Numbered from the stretch's first letter, positions 1 to 5,907 are shown. The stretch: 6,251 nt of DNA from Chloroflexota bacterium (GCA_015222405.1 JADFVG010000161.1:1-6251), one strand, 5' to 3'. The notes: a model not told the origin generated them from the sequence alone. Numbers and translations are program-made.

Positions 1-26
1 AATCATAACTTTTCCACACCAAAAGG

Positions 27-54
27 TTGAAACCTTCTTTGAGTTTGCCATAAC
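27..54 (+). promoter_or_regulatory. Possible sigma70-type promoter of the integrase operon
   Basis: TTGAAA at 27-32 matches the -35 consensus in five of six positions. CATAAC at 49-54 matches the -10 consensus in four of six, and the spacer is 16 nt. A transcript starting near 61 would carry the GGGAGGAG ribosome site at 71-78 just ahead of the first ORF. A short inverted repeat (AAGGT/ACCTT with a TGAA loop, 23-36) overlaps the -35 box and could be an operator or the end of an upstream transcript. Position supports the call, but the -10 is weak. Confidence 0.3.
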
Positions 55-84
55 TCACGCTCCCCAAGGCGGGAGGAGTGAGCC

Positions 85-225
85 ATGGCCCAGAGCCTTT
101 CCCACAAAGTAGTCGCATCCCCTGAAAATTCGTTGAGGTCATACTACGAAGCAAGCTTCGACGGGTATACCTGTTTCAAGATTCCTAGTGATTCTTCCAC
201 TTGCATCGGAGGAGCAGAGCTATGA
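85..225 (+). CDS. Small 46-aa protein of unknown function, translationally coupled to the integrase
   Basis: This short ORF starts at ATG 85, six bases after a near-ideal Shine-Dalgarno sequence (GGGAGGAG, 71-78). It ends in TGA at 223-225, which overlaps the ATG of the recombinase (222-224) in an ATGA junction, the classic arrangement for translational coupling. The 46-residue product begins MAQSLSHKVV and ends GGAEL. It has two tyrosines around residue 20 and cysteines at positions 30 and 40, with no membrane segment and no motif I recognise. The GGAGGAG serving the integrase is encoded within its last codons. It could be a regulator, a leader peptide that gates integrase translation, or a remnant of a lost N-terminal domain. 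The ribosome site and stop/start overlap are seen directly; function is unknown. Confidence 0.55.
   Translation: MAQSLSHKVVASPENSLRSYYEASFDGYTCFKIPSDSSTCIGGAEL
208..214 (+). promoter_or_regulatory. Ribosome binding site that fixes the integrase start
   Basis: GGAGGAG lies seven bases before ATG 222. An alternative in-frame TTG at 201 lies upstream of this site and has no ribosome site of its own, so ATG 222 is the better start. Confidence 0.7.
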
Positions 226-956
226 CACCACATGACTATTCTCCGTCCTATCCAAACCGAACTGCAAGAACCAAGGCCTACTTAGAGCCCAGCGAAGTAG
301 AAAGCCTAGAGAAACGTGCCAGCAATCTTCGTGACAGATTACTAATCCGCCTCCTATTTCACCTGGGATGTCGCGTGTCCGAAGCTCTAGCTTTAAAAGT
401 CCAAGACATAGACTTCAACCAAGGCACAGTAGTCATTCAGCATCTCAAGTGTCGCGTCAGGCTTTCCTGCCATATGTGCGGAGCGAGACTTGGGGCGACT
501 AATGTCTTTTGCTCTAAATGCGGCGGCAGGATAGAGACGAGTAAGAGCGAAGAGCAACTGCACCGCCGGCAGAGGGTATTGCCAATTGACAGCGATACCT
601 TAACGCTGCTTAAGGAATACGTCCGGCGCGGTGGTCCGGTTGTTCGAGATGGAAAGAGGCTGATTTTTGGCATTAATCGCCACCGCGCTTGGCAGGTTGT
701 GAGGGACTGCGGTGAAAGAGCTGGACTGGCAAGGCTGATTAACCGTGAGACCGGCATAGTTCATAACGTCAGCCCACACCGCCTGCGCGATGCTTTCGCA
801 GTCCATGCGATAAAACTGAATGACACCGGAGACGGGCTTCGACTACTCCAGGAGCATTTAGGGCACCAGAGCTTTAATACCACGGCCAAGTACAGGAAGA
901 TATCCGGCACAGAACATCAGGAATGGTATCAGAAACTGTGGAGCAAGAAAGATTGA
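222..956 (+). CDS. Tyrosine recombinase (integrase) with an inserted zinc ribbon and no N-terminal domain
   Basis: The 244-aa product is a site-specific DNA recombinase of the phage-integrase/XerC-D superfamily. It would cut and rejoin DNA through a 3'-phosphotyrosine intermediate. The catalytic set is visible: Arg I at R51 (GCRVSEAL), a probable lysine at K76, H186 and R189 in HRLR, H215 in LGHQ, and the nucleophile Y224, nine residues on. Between the strand holding K76 and the RVLPID strand (118-123) sits an insert with C83, C86, C97 and C100 in two CxxC pairs, a typical zinc ribbon. The catalytic domain begins almost at once (YLEPSEVESL from residue 20), so the usual N-terminal SAM-like core-binding domain of about 80-100 residues is absent. 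The start at ATG 222 rests on GGAGGAG and the ATGA overlap with the preceding ORF. It is the middle gene of a likely three-gene operon. The family is secure; partner site and target are unknown. Confidence 0.9.
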   Translation: MTPHDYSPSYPNRTARTKAYLEPSEVESLEKRASNLRDRLLIRLLFHLGCRVSEALALKVQDIDFNQGTVVIQHLKCRVRLSCHMCGARLGATNVFCSKCGGRIETSKSEEQLHRRQRVLPIDSDTLTLLKEYVRRGGPVVRDGKRLIFGINRHRAWQVVRDCGERAGLARLINRETGIVHNVSPHRLRDAFAVHAIKLNDTGDGLRLLQEHLGHQSFNTTAKYRKISGTEHQEWYQKLWSKKD

Positions 957-989
957 TCGGCACATCTTCTATCTTCGAGGTGAAACAAA

Positions 990-1496
990 GTGGCTGAGCT
1001 GCTGAGACCAGCCAGGGGCGGCTTTCTCCGTCCTTTTGGCTGCGGATGGTTTATTCGTGAGTTTCTTCTGGGGCGCAGCCCGAACGGATCGCCGTCAATT
1101 AACCCGGAAGTTGGAGCCCCTCAAGCCGATGTTTTTTATTTCTATAAGAGAGCGTTGATGCAAGCTACGGCAGTGGACCAGGCAACGAGAGTGGAAGAAA
1201 AGCGGGCCCGGCGAGAAAAGCGTTCCATAGAGCCCGCTAATATTGAGAAACTGACCGAGCGGTATTTGTTGCGAATGCCTTACAAATCTCGAGGGTGCCG
1301 ATTTCATTCGTTCGTTGTCTACTTCTCGACAATTCGACGGCTAGGCTGGGTTCAACCTACCGGACACGAAGAGCCGTCGAGCTTTCAAGATCATTACGCG
1401 CCTGATCCGCCGCGCCGATATTTCCGTCTGACGGACGCTGGCAGAACTGCCCCTGAGACTGCTTGGGCAAACCCCCATCGTGCTCTTTACGGCTAA
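990..1496 (+). CDS. Putative winged-helix DNA-binding protein next to the integrase
   Basis: The 168-aa basic protein starts at GTG 990, nine bases after GAGG (977-980) and 33 nt after the integrase stop, so it is probably in the same operon. Residues about 64-82 form a highly charged helix (VEEKRARREKR). Residues about 84-120 look like helices of a helix-turn-helix, ending in FSTIRRLGWV. Residues 139-151 (DPPRRYFRLTDAGR) match the beta-hairpin wing seen in many winged-helix regulators, where an [FY]-R-L-T-x-x-G-R strand closes the domain. The N-terminal 60 residues show nothing recognisable. No enzyme motif is seen. Possible roles are a regulator of the integrase operon or a directionality factor for excision. 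The fold is inferred from pattern, and the function is a guess from context. Confidence 0.65.
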   Translation: MAELLRPARGGFLRPFGCGWFIREFLLGRSPNGSPSINPEVGAPQADVFYFYKRALMQATAVDQATRVEEKRARREKRSIEPANIEKLTERYLLRMPYKSRGCRFHSFVVYFSTIRRLGWVQPTGHEEPSSFQDHYAPDPPRRYFRLTDAGRTAPETAWANPHRALYG

Positions 1497-1574
1497 CGTT
1501 CGGTCGACCGGACGCAAAGCCAGGAATAGTTTCTGACTAATGAAATACAGAGAAAATCAGAGGTGGGCGCTCTT

Positions 1575-1645
1575 GTTCAGTTTTTGTTCAAGTAATGTTC
1601 AGGACTCTGTTCAAGTGTTGGTCGCATCGTTCAGATCAAGTTCAA
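1575..1645 (+). repeat. Array of six GTTCA direct repeats in three ordered pairs (probable protein-binding sites)
   Basis: GTTCA starts at 1575, 1586, 1597, 1609, 1629 and 1640, giving steps of 11, 11, 12, 20 and 11 bp. The base after each copy alternates strictly G, A, G, A, G, A. The array therefore resolves into three composite sites, GTTCAG-N5/6-GTTCAA, at 1575-1591, 1597-1614 and 1629-1645. Steps near one or two helical turns place most copies roughly on one DNA face, as in iterons, operators and partition sites. The array lies 50-120 bp upstream of an HTH/coiled-coil gene, which is the obvious candidate to bind it. Confidence 0.75.
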
Positions 1646-1647
1646 AT
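1618..1647 (+). promoter_or_regulatory. Weak promoter candidate inside the GTTCA array
   Basis: TTGGTC (1618-1623) and TCAAAT (1642-1647) are separated by 18 nt and could be the -35 and -10 boxes of the coiled-coil gene. Each matches the consensus in only about four of six positions. If real, the third GTTCA pair lies across the spacer and -10 box, so a bound protein would repress transcription. Confidence 0.25.
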
Positions 1648-1694
1648 ATCCAGGATTTGTCAGTGCAAAAATCACCTATAAAAGGAGACTAAGA

Positions 1695-3056
1695 ATGGAA
1701 AAGGTAACAGCCAGGAAAAAACTCACCGTTGTCAAACTTTATCTATCAGGCCTATCCTACGATGAGATTGCAACCAGAGGCGGTGTCAGCAAAGGGACAG
1801 TCGCCAATGTTGTTAATGAGCTGAAGGCAGGCATGGTCCCCGAGGCGGCTGATGTCGGTGAGCACATTGAACTACTTCGTGAACTATCCCTCGACCTGAA
1901 ACGGTCAAGACTGAGTCCAGGGCAATGCGCTACGGGGCTCATCCTTCTCAACCGGATCAGTGAGTGTGGGCTCGACCCGGCCGACATCGACCGCTGGCCG
2001 ATGATTCTCAAGTCGGTGCGAAACCAAGATGATGCTAAGGAGTTTGTGGGGCTAGTCTACAGCATCCAGCAAGTCCAGCAAAGGAGCGGCCTGAGCCTTG
2101 AGGCTCTCGACAACAAAGTTCGCGAACTGGAGAGAAAAGCCGCCGACTTAGAACCTATGTCAGAGAAATTGGAGGACTGCAAGAAGCAGATTACCGAACT
2201 AACCAGACAGCGAGAGGAACTTGCCAGCTCAGTAGCCATTCTGGAACAAAAACATGAACTGTTGACTCCCCGGGTCAAGGACCTGGAAAAGCGCGAAGAG
2301 ACTCTATCACGCCGGATTGCTGATATGGAGCCGAAGGCTCAGAAAGCGGAAACAACTCTCTCCGCTCTGAAGGGCGCGATACAAACGCTTAACGATATCG
2401 GCTTCTCCCTCAAGGAATTGGCGGAGTTCAACGAGAAGCTACAAGTGATTGCGCAGCGTCACGCTATCGAGCCACCCAAGCTCAAGAACCGATTACTACA
2501 CGAATTAGAGACCCTCGACAGAGTGCTGGCACTTGAAACGCTAATCCAGAGCCGACAGCAGGAGTTGGATAAGACGGAGCAAGCTCTCATGAGGACCAAA
2601 AAGGAGATAGAGACTACTAGAGTGATTGTTGACAGCTTTAAACAGGAGAAAATAAATCTAGAGGTCAGTATCAGGGAAACCAGGGAAAAGGTGAGCCGGG
2701 AAATCGCCAAAATCATCCCCCTCGCTCAGGATACCATCGATAAACTGGGGGAGGAACTGCGGCGCGGCAATGACGAGGCTCTGGCAGAGGTACGGCGGCT
2801 CAGGGATGAAGCCATGGAGGTGGGCAAAGATGTGGGACGATACGAAGGAATCCTGCAGGTTAACGCATGGCTCAGCGATTTGCCAGCTTTGATAAGAGGT
2901 GAGGAAGGTATCACAGGCAACCGGGTCAAGACCATGGCCTTACCGGTCGTGCGAGGCCTTGACATCTGGCTGAAGCGTCAGGACTCTCTGTCCTTCACAC
3001 TTCTACCGCTTACCGTTCAGACACTGATTAGCGAGTTGGAACAATGGAAAACCTAA
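1695..3056 (+). CDS. HTH protein with a long coiled coil; KfrA-like or segregation-like architecture
   Basis: The 453-aa protein starts at ATG 1695, seven bases after GGAG (1684-1687). Residues about 10-44 form a helix-turn-helix of the Hin/sigma-region-4 type: LYLSGLSYDEIA is helix 1-2 and VSKGTVANVVNELKAG the recognition helix. Residues 55-130 are helical and more globular. Two coiled-coil segments follow, about 135-222 and 266-335, rich in Glu, Lys, Arg and Leu heptads and broken by a segment with Pro260-Pro261. A third charged helix covers 345-375. The C-terminal 65 residues are compact and end in SELEQWKT. No ATPase or nuclease motif is visible. DNA-binding head plus coiled-coil tail resembles plasmid KfrA, which binds its own operator and helps plasmid stability, but I see no clear sequence homology. 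The repeat array just upstream suggests autoregulation. It overlaps the next gene by 13 nt. Confidence 0.75.
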   Translation: MEKVTARKKLTVVKLYLSGLSYDEIATRGGVSKGTVANVVNELKAGMVPEAADVGEHIELLRELSLDLKRSRLSPGQCATGLILLNRISECGLDPADIDRWPMILKSVRNQDDAKEFVGLVYSIQQVQQRSGLSLEALDNKVRELERKAADLEPMSEKLEDCKKQITELTRQREELASSVAILEQKHELLTPRVKDLEKREETLSRRIADMEPKAQKAETTLSALKGAIQTLNDIGFSLKELAEFNEKLQVIAQRHAIEPPKLKNRLLHELETLDRVLALETLIQSRQQELDKTEQALMRTKKEIETTRVIVDSFKQEKINLEVSIRETREKVSREIAKIIPLAQDTIDKLGEELRRGNDEALAEVRRLRDEAMEVGKDVGRYEGILQVNAWLSDLPALIRGEEGITGNRVKTMALPVVRGLDIWLKRQDSLSFTLLPLTVQTLISELEQWKT

Positions 3057-3679
3057 AGCCATTTCATAGCCACTTGGAAGGTCTGCAGTCTAAGACGAAG
3101 AATCTGACCGAAAACGGTCTCGCTCTGAATGCACTATTCGCCGGAGAGGAAACCCGGCTGAAGCGGGAGGGTGAAGCGTCAAGCCTGGGAGCAGTGTATC
3201 GTGCTATTGTGGAGCGATCGCAGCGGTTGAGAGAGATTGAGGCTTCAGCCAGCCGTGGTCACAGCCAGGCAAACCTTGTACTATTCCCAGTCGGATTGAT
3301 TATGACAGCAATGGTCTCAAAGGGCAAGCGGCTATCAGCTATTGCGGATTATCTTCTCCGTGGGCCCACCGATAGTCAGCAACCTTTCGGGCTGGTTATG
3401 GTATTTATTGGCTCCAAGGGGCTGCCTGACGATGCGAGGGTTGTCTCTATATCTCAGCTAGCCCGTGAATCAAATCGATCGGAGCCCGAGATTATGAACA
3501 AACTGCAAGACGATGGCTATCTCCTTTTCAGTGAGGAGGCATTCTCGCTCTTGATTGACAGCCTAGTTAGTGATATTCGTCAAGGAAAGCTGCATTTACC
3601 TTTATCCAGGGACAAACTGGTGGAGATTACGGGATTGAACAAACAGAAGCTCAGAGTCAAGATTATAGAAGTAGAATAA
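3044..3679 (+). CDS. Unknown 211-aa protein co-translated with the HTH/coiled-coil protein
   Basis: ATG 3044 lies 13 nt before the end of the upstream gene in another frame, and the ribosome site is weak (GGA at 3038-3040), so translation probably depends on ribosomes finishing the upstream gene. Residues 1-70 are helical and charged and could pair with the neighbour's coiled coil. Residues 77-125 hold a hydrophobic stretch (LVLFPVGLIMTAM) and GLVMVFIGSKGLP, which read as a buried core rather than a clear membrane span. Residues 132-161 (VVSISQLARESNRSEPEIMNKLQDDGYL) could be a small helix-turn-helix. A second possible HTH lies at 186-205 (PLSRDKLVEITGLNKQKL). I do not recognise the family. 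Tight overlap makes a complex with the upstream protein the simplest guess. Confidence 0.65.
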   Translation: MENLKPFHSHLEGLQSKTKNLTENGLALNALFAGEETRLKREGEASSLGAVYRAIVERSQRLREIEASASRGHSQANLVLFPVGLIMTAMVSKGKRLSAIADYLLRGPTDSQQPFGLVMVFIGSKGLPDDARVVSISQLARESNRSEPEIMNKLQDDGYLLFSEEAFSLLIDSLVSDIRQGKLHLPLSRDKLVEITGLNKQKLRVKIIEVE

Positions 3680-3682
3680 ATT

Positions 3683-3732
3683 GGCAGCTTGCTCGTGAGG
3701 TTAGTCCTCTCGGTCTCACTCTTGATGCTGCC
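3683..3732 (+). terminator. Possible stem-loop after the coiled-coil operon
   Basis: GGCAGC (3683-3688) can pair with GCTGCC (3727-3732), enclosing GTGAG (3695-3699) paired with CTCAC (3715-3719). It starts three bases after the upstream stop. There is no T-run, so it could be an mRNA 3' end or a Rho-dependent signal rather than a standard intrinsic terminator. Confidence 0.3.
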
Positions 3733-3929
3733 CCTTATCCCGTGCGACTCTACCTGAGCAGCCTATTCACCTGCCGGTAAGTTGGCGTTCGCCATGCGAG
3801 CTAATTCGGCTCATTTCCAATGAAAAAAAGCCTGTCCGCCCAATATCATGGGAATATAGGTTCATTCTGAAATATAACTTTCTGTCCTTTTGTTGTGTCA
3901 AAGATAACAAAACAAGTTATTGTGCAATT

Positions 3930-5651
3930 TCACCCCGAGGTATCCACTGGACTTGTGTCTCTTCTACTTATGAAGAAAAGCACCACGCCCACCGCCACCA
4001 CCGCTACTATTATCCAGGGCCACCACAGCGTCCCGCCAGTTGTAGCTTCCCACATGTTTGTCTCTGTAGCCTTAGCCGTAATAGTCATGTCCTCCCAGGT
4101 CGTGGATGTCTCCACCATTACCCCGGTCAGTTTATCCCAGTAGTAAGTAAGCTGGACCCCATATTGGGAGACGCTTGCATAGACCACTGTTCTGCGTGCT
4201 CCCGCGTAAGTTCTGGCGGTTTCGCCTTCTATTGTTATGTCGCCATACCCGGTTATGTAAATGGAGTCTCCTGTTGTCAGGTTGGCGGAAATAACAAATC
4301 CGGAAAGCCCAAAAACTTCACTGCCGCCTTCACCAAGGTCCGCAGGCACGGTGTCGCTTTGTTCGGTTCCGTCAGATATGTGCATTGTAACTTGCACATT
4401 AGCAGTTGTGCCTTCAAAGCTTAGAAATTCCAACTTCAACCATTCTGGATAGGGCTCTCCAGCAGGCCAACCGGTAATCGTATAATCAATCTTTATCCAG
4501 TCACCAGATTTAACACCCAATTGAACCTCTTGCGGCTCATACTCGAAGTTGGCGGTAATGGAATAATTGTCGTCCATGGTTATATTGGTCGCGGCGGCGT
4601 TGATATCGCCTATGGTGTTCACATCACCAGTCCAGTTGACAAAGAGGTAGCCTACCTCGGGTTCAGCCACCAAGTCGACTACTGTTCCCTCGTCACGGGC
4701 AAAAGTCCCCTCGCCAGGGGTGGTTACTGAACCTCCACCAGTACTGGAGATTGTGAGGCTACACAGACCTTCTTCTAGTTCGAAATTAGCGGTAATAGAA
4801 CAGGAATCCTTCATAGTGATAGTGGTTAGAGCAGCCTCGACATCGGCGATGGTGTCGACATCGCCAGTCCAGTTAGCAAACCGGTAGCCTTCCTCGGCTT
4901 CGGCCACTAGGTCGACCACTGTCTCGGGAGCATAGCTGAAAGTCCCCTCGCCAGGGGTGGTTACTGAACCTCCACCAGTACTGGAAACAGCAAGCCTATA
5001 AAGGCTATAATCAACCTCATAGTAGACTTCAAAGTTGTAGATCCAGCCATGCTCGATGTCGCAGTTATTGAACAAAAACTTGACCTTAGCAGACGTTACC
5101 GTTGCGAATGTGTTCTCCGTAGGCGTGGACCAACTCTCCCACCAGTTGATAGGAGGGTCCGCTGGATACTTCAGATAGGCATGTCCGTTGGTGGTTGAAA
5201 ACGCGTCCACCCACTCACTGCCGTCCCAATATTGAATTTTGTAGGTATTCGGTACATGCTCTTTGCCGTGATGCCATACGACTACCTTGTTGAATGTTGT
5301 GGGCACTGCAAAGTTTATGGTTACCTGCCTCCAGCCACATTCCTCAATATACTCAGGACTTCCACCAGTAAAAGCTAAGCCCCTCGCCCACTCATCTGGG
5401 TATGTTCGCCTTCCGTCAACAATGTCCCAAGGTTTCGCACCCCCACCCCATCCATCATCGGACTCCAGAGGATGGGGATAACCGCTTCTGGCAGGGTTGT
5501 AGGAAGTGATATTGCCCACAGGGGTTGTTTCGGAAGGAGGATATGGCTCTACTGCGGCCGCGCTGTTATTGATTACTAGAAACGACGCTACGGTAACTAC
5601 CACAACTATCGCCGGCAAACTATGGATTATTCGCCTTATTCTGTTATTCAT
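3930..5651 (-). CDS. Secreted, membrane-anchored surface protein with discoidin-like and InlB-like repeat domains
   Basis: The 573-aa protein has a signal peptide (R4, R6, R7; hydrophobic core about 12-28; AAA at 31-33, likely cut before V34). Residues about 45-212 form a discoidin/F5-8-type-C-like beta-sandwich (PWDIVDGRR, WRQVTINFAVPTTFNKVVVW, KIQYWDGSEWV, closing in WIYNFEVYYE), a fold that often binds carbohydrate. Two divergent InlB B-type repeats follow, about 218-292 and 297-371, each with SSTGGGSVTTPGEGTF, a GY-x-F-x-NWTGDV core and SITANFE. Residues 376-538 form a beta-rich domain with YYWDKLTGVMVE and ATETNMW near its end. A membrane span (about 543-562) followed by RR anchors it, with most of the protein outside. 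The start ATG 5651 has AAAGGTG seven bases upstream. It is transcribed toward the coiled-coil operon. Surface adhesion or substrate binding is likely; the ligand is unknown. Confidence 0.88.
   Translation of the reverse strand: MNNRIRRIIHSLPAIVVVVTVASFLVINNSAAAVEPYPPSETTPVGNITSYNPARSGYPHPLESDDGWGGGAKPWDIVDGRRTYPDEWARGLAFTGGSPEYIEECGWRQVTINFAVPTTFNKVVVWHHGKEHVPNTYKIQYWDGSEWVDAFSTTNGHAYLKYPADPPINWWESWSTPTENTFATVTSAKVKFLFNNCDIEHGWIYNFEVYYEVDYSLYRLAVSSTGGGSVTTPGEGTFSYAPETVVDLVAEAEEGYRFANWTGDVDTIADVEAALTTITMKDSCSITANFELEEGLCSLTISSTGGGSVTTPGEGTFARDEGTVVDLVAEPEVGYLFVNWTGDVNTIGDINAAATNITMDDNYSITANFEYEPQEVQLGVKSGDWIKIDYTITGWPAGEPYPEWLKLEFLSFEGTTANVQVTMHISDGTEQSDTVPADLGEGGSEVFGLSGFVISANLTTGDSIYITGYGDITIEGETARTYAGARRTVVYASVSQYGVQLTYYWDKLTGVMVETSTTWEDMTITAKATETNMWEATTGGTLWWPWIIVAVVAVGVVLFFISRRDTSPVDTSG
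4539..4763 (-). repeat. InlB-like repeat unit 2 (coding)
   Basis: This encodes residues about 297-371 of the surface protein. It is the second copy of a unit repeating every 79 codons (237 bp). It contains SSTGGGSVTTPGEGTF, then GYLFVNWTGDV, then YSITANFE. Residues in the N-terminal third are identical to unit 1, while later parts diverge. Confidence 0.8.
4702..4748 (-). repeat. 47-bp perfect direct repeat, copy in InlB unit 2
   Basis: This block is identical base for base to 4939-4985, 237 bp away. It encodes the SSTGGGSVTTPGEGTF segment and contains a CCCCT-CGCC-AGGGG inverted repeat and the palindrome CCAGTACTGG. Confidence 0.9.
4776..5000 (-). repeat. InlB-like repeat unit 1 (coding)
   Basis: This encodes residues about 218-292 of the surface protein and precedes unit 2 in the protein. 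Key segments are SSTGGGSVTTPGEGTF, GYRFANWTGDV and CSITANFE. The asparagine in unit 2's NYSITANFE is replaced by serine here, one of several differences outside the identical block. Confidence 0.8.
4939..4985 (-). repeat. 47-bp perfect direct repeat, copy in InlB unit 1
   Basis: Partner of the block at 4702-4748. Bases on both sides differ between copies (4938 versus 4701, and 4986 versus 4749), so the identity stops sharply. Confidence 0.9.
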
Positions 5652-5658
5652 TCTCTCT

Positions 5659-5665
5659 CACCTTT
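5659..5665 (-). promoter_or_regulatory. Ribosome binding site of the surface protein
   Basis: On the minus strand this reads AAAGGTG, seven bases before ATG 5651. It supports that start. Confidence 0.65.
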
Positions 5666-5733
5666 GATTTAAATACCATTCTCTAAGCTTTGCCGAACTA
5701 TGATGATTCAGTCTTCCCAGAATTTTAGCTTAT

Positions 5734-5762
5734 GTTGTATCATCACCCGTATACACTGTCAA
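5734..5762 (-). promoter_or_regulatory. Sigma70-type promoter of the surface protein gene
   Basis: On the minus strand a perfect -35 box, TTGACA (5762-5757), is followed after 17 nt by TACAAC (5739-5734), a four-of-six -10 match. Transcription would begin near 5727, leaving a leader of about 75 nt before ATG 5651. This is the best promoter in the window by consensus. Confidence 0.55.
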
Positions 5763-5888
5763 CCCTCCACCACTAAGCATCGCTCCAATTAACACAGTCA
5801 CAAGGGCCATTGCCAAAGCAGCGCAGGGACTATATACCGCCAGATGACTAATACAACGGTTATGTAGTGGAGGCATGGTTGCTGACGC

Positions 5889-5907
5889 TCCTGCTACCTA
5901 AGCAGGA
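5889..5907 (-). other. Hairpin with the TAG stop in its loop
   Basis: TCCTGCT (5889-5895) pairs with AGCAGGA (5901-5907), leaving a five-base loop, ACCTA on the plus strand. On the minus strand the loop reads TAGGT and begins with the TAG that ends the 24-codon ORF. No T-run follows on either strand, so it is not a standard terminator. Confidence 0.5.

Larger units (their letters stand above)
1497..1694 (+). other. 198-nt regulatory gap between the integrase operon and the coiled-coil gene
   Basis: No ORF of note lies here. The left end has a perfect 10-bp palindrome, CGGTCGACCG (1501-1510), just after the upstream stop. The centre holds the GTTCA repeat array (1575-1645), and the right end carries the ribosome site AAAGGAG (1681-1687) for the next gene. 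There is no hairpin with a following T-run, so I see no convincing terminator for the integrase operon. Confidence 0.7.

Noticed and set aside
147..160. CGAAG-CAAG-CTTCG hairpin as a terminator
   Set aside because: It lies inside the 46-aa ORF, has no T-run, and termination there would cut off the integrase.
437..757. Minus-strand 106-codon ORF opposite the integrase
   Set aside because: The plus strand has catalytic motifs and a ribosome site here; the minus frame is Ser/Leu/Arg-rich and shows no motif.
1334..1380. 9-bp inverted repeat TCGACGGCT/AGCCGTCGA, 29 bp apart
   Set aside because: It lies wholly inside the winged-helix-like gene in a GC-rich stretch, where codon content makes such matches likely; no flanking duplication was seen.
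1501..1510. Palindrome CGGTCGACCG as an attachment core or terminator
   Set aside because: It is a single 10-bp palindrome without a loop or T-run and without a second copy in the window, so nothing supports a specific role.
1575..1645. Reading the GTTCA array as a CRISPR
   Set aside because: The repeat is only 5-6 bp and the spacing 11-20 bp; CRISPR repeats are over 20 bp with spacers of similar length, and no cas gene is present.
3839..3852. CCCA/TGGG inverted repeat as a terminator for the surface gene
   Set aside because: Four base pairs are too weak; the nearby run of T on the minus strand (GCTTTTTTT, about 3826-3834) is not directly preceded by a stable stem.
3895..4143. Plus-strand 82-codon ORF
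   Set aside because: It runs antisense to the well-supported surface protein gene, lacks a ribosome site and has a repetitive Thr/Val/Ser composition typical of the reverse of a beta-rich coding sequence.
5700..5792. Short plus-strand ORF starting ATGATGATT
   Set aside because: There is no ribosome site, it is about 30 codons, and it overlaps the minus-strand promoter of the surface gene.
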